A DNA stretch of 50,082 nt from Rhizobium phaseoli (GTDB lineage: Bacteria; Pseudomonadota; Alphaproteobacteria; Rhizobiales; Rhizobiaceae). Positions 49,974 through 50,082 of the stretch are shown piece after piece (positions within the stretch are counted from its first letter, which is position 1; each line of letters starts with the position of its first letter). The notes beneath the pieces were generated by a model. That model was not told where the DNA came from, made no database searches, and saw only the letters and a list, made by a program, of their open reading frames with translations. The DNA lies in NCBI RefSeq assembly GCF_010668805.1, contig NZ_WUFT01000029.1:1-50082 (forward strand). Reading direction: 5' to 3'. The position numbers and the translations under genes are program-made.

Positions 49974-50081
49974 TCATCCGGCGGCGATTAGAGCCTCGGC
50001 GGTTTTGAATACGCCAAGTGGCGCGGTGTGAGCAACCGGCGGAAACGCGAAGCTTTCATCTCGCGCAGCGTTGGAGCCGGT
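49974..50081 (-). CDS. C-terminal end of an unknown gene running off the window
   Basis: The last 35 codons of a minus-strand frame (ending FKTAEALIAAG and a TGA) enter from the right edge. The stop overlaps an ATG (ATGA, 49974-49977) that opens a frame of only 33 codons, ending at 49876. That short frame is out of register with the helicase fragment. This looks like the original start of a downstream operon gene later broken. The 35 residues are too few for a family call. Confidence 0.35.
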   Translation of the reverse strand, partial: TGSNAARDESFAFPPVAHTAPLGVFKTAEALIAAG

Positions 50082-50082
50082 T

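Overview
The window looks like a piece of a Rhizobium replicon (R. leguminosarum/R. etli type), probably a chromid or large plasmid rather than the main chromosome. Reasons: high-GC alphaproteobacterial codon use; a minCDE operon of the kind rhizobia carry on secondary replicons (pRL11, p42e, pSymB); rhizobial intergenic palindromes; a CtrA-type box array before minC; a flagellin C-terminus of the rhizobial type; and a DUF1127 gene followed by CCUCCUCCC-loop (cuckoo) RNAs. I see no rRNA, tRNA, CRISPR array or intact insertion sequence. The species call is inference.

Layout. 1-5557: C1 and methylated-amine catabolism on the + strand, with the end of folD, then dmmDABC (dimethylamine monooxygenase) and tmm (trimethylamine monooxygenase). 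5675-12109: a short PAS/MCP-like protein, minCDE, two small charged proteins, a cold-shock gene, an enoyl-CoA hydratase-like gene and a double-headed TetR regulator. 12216-16622: tdm (trimethylamine N-oxide demethylase), divergent from an APC permease. Together tmm, tdm, dmmABC and dmmD/folD would take trimethylamine to TMAO, dimethylamine and methylamine, with formaldehyde-level carbon passing to tetrahydrofolate. The pathway is split around the min locus. 16689-20307: aldo/keto reductase, FAD amine oxidase and a DnaQ-like exonuclease. 20498-20990: DUF1127 gene and four CCTCCTCCC hairpins.

21249-26980: hexuronate/pectin-type catabolism (kduI, kduD, a FadR-type GntR regulator) beside a convergent 1094-residue GH94-type phosphorylase. 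27082-29937 is a scarred stretch: a DUF2026 gene lies between an intact DHA2 drug exporter and a second, degenerate copy of that exporter's 3' end, and next to it is a flagellin remnant with its terminator. 30058-37462: a five-gene family-5 ABC importer with a cytoplasmic GH20 beta-N-acetylhexosaminidase, best read as chito-oligosaccharide uptake and intracellular hydrolysis. It is followed by an O-methyltransferase-like gene and a convergent ROK repressor.

38655-46532: a divergent catabolic locus (ROK, MFS, SDR, RpiR regulator and RidA on the minus strand; an unknown 160-residue protein, an M81/MlrC metallopeptidase and a D-threonine aldolase-like PLP enzyme on the plus strand). 46836-50082 is less GC-rich and looks accessory: a Panacea (DUF4065) antitoxin candidate coupled to an unrecognised 256-residue partner, and the C-terminal half of a Ski2-type helicase that lacks motifs I-III.

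The strongest leads for something undescribed are the Panacea-coupled unknown protein, the four-hairpin cuckoo RNA array, the tandem TetR fusion, and the mini-MCP beside the trimethylamine genes.
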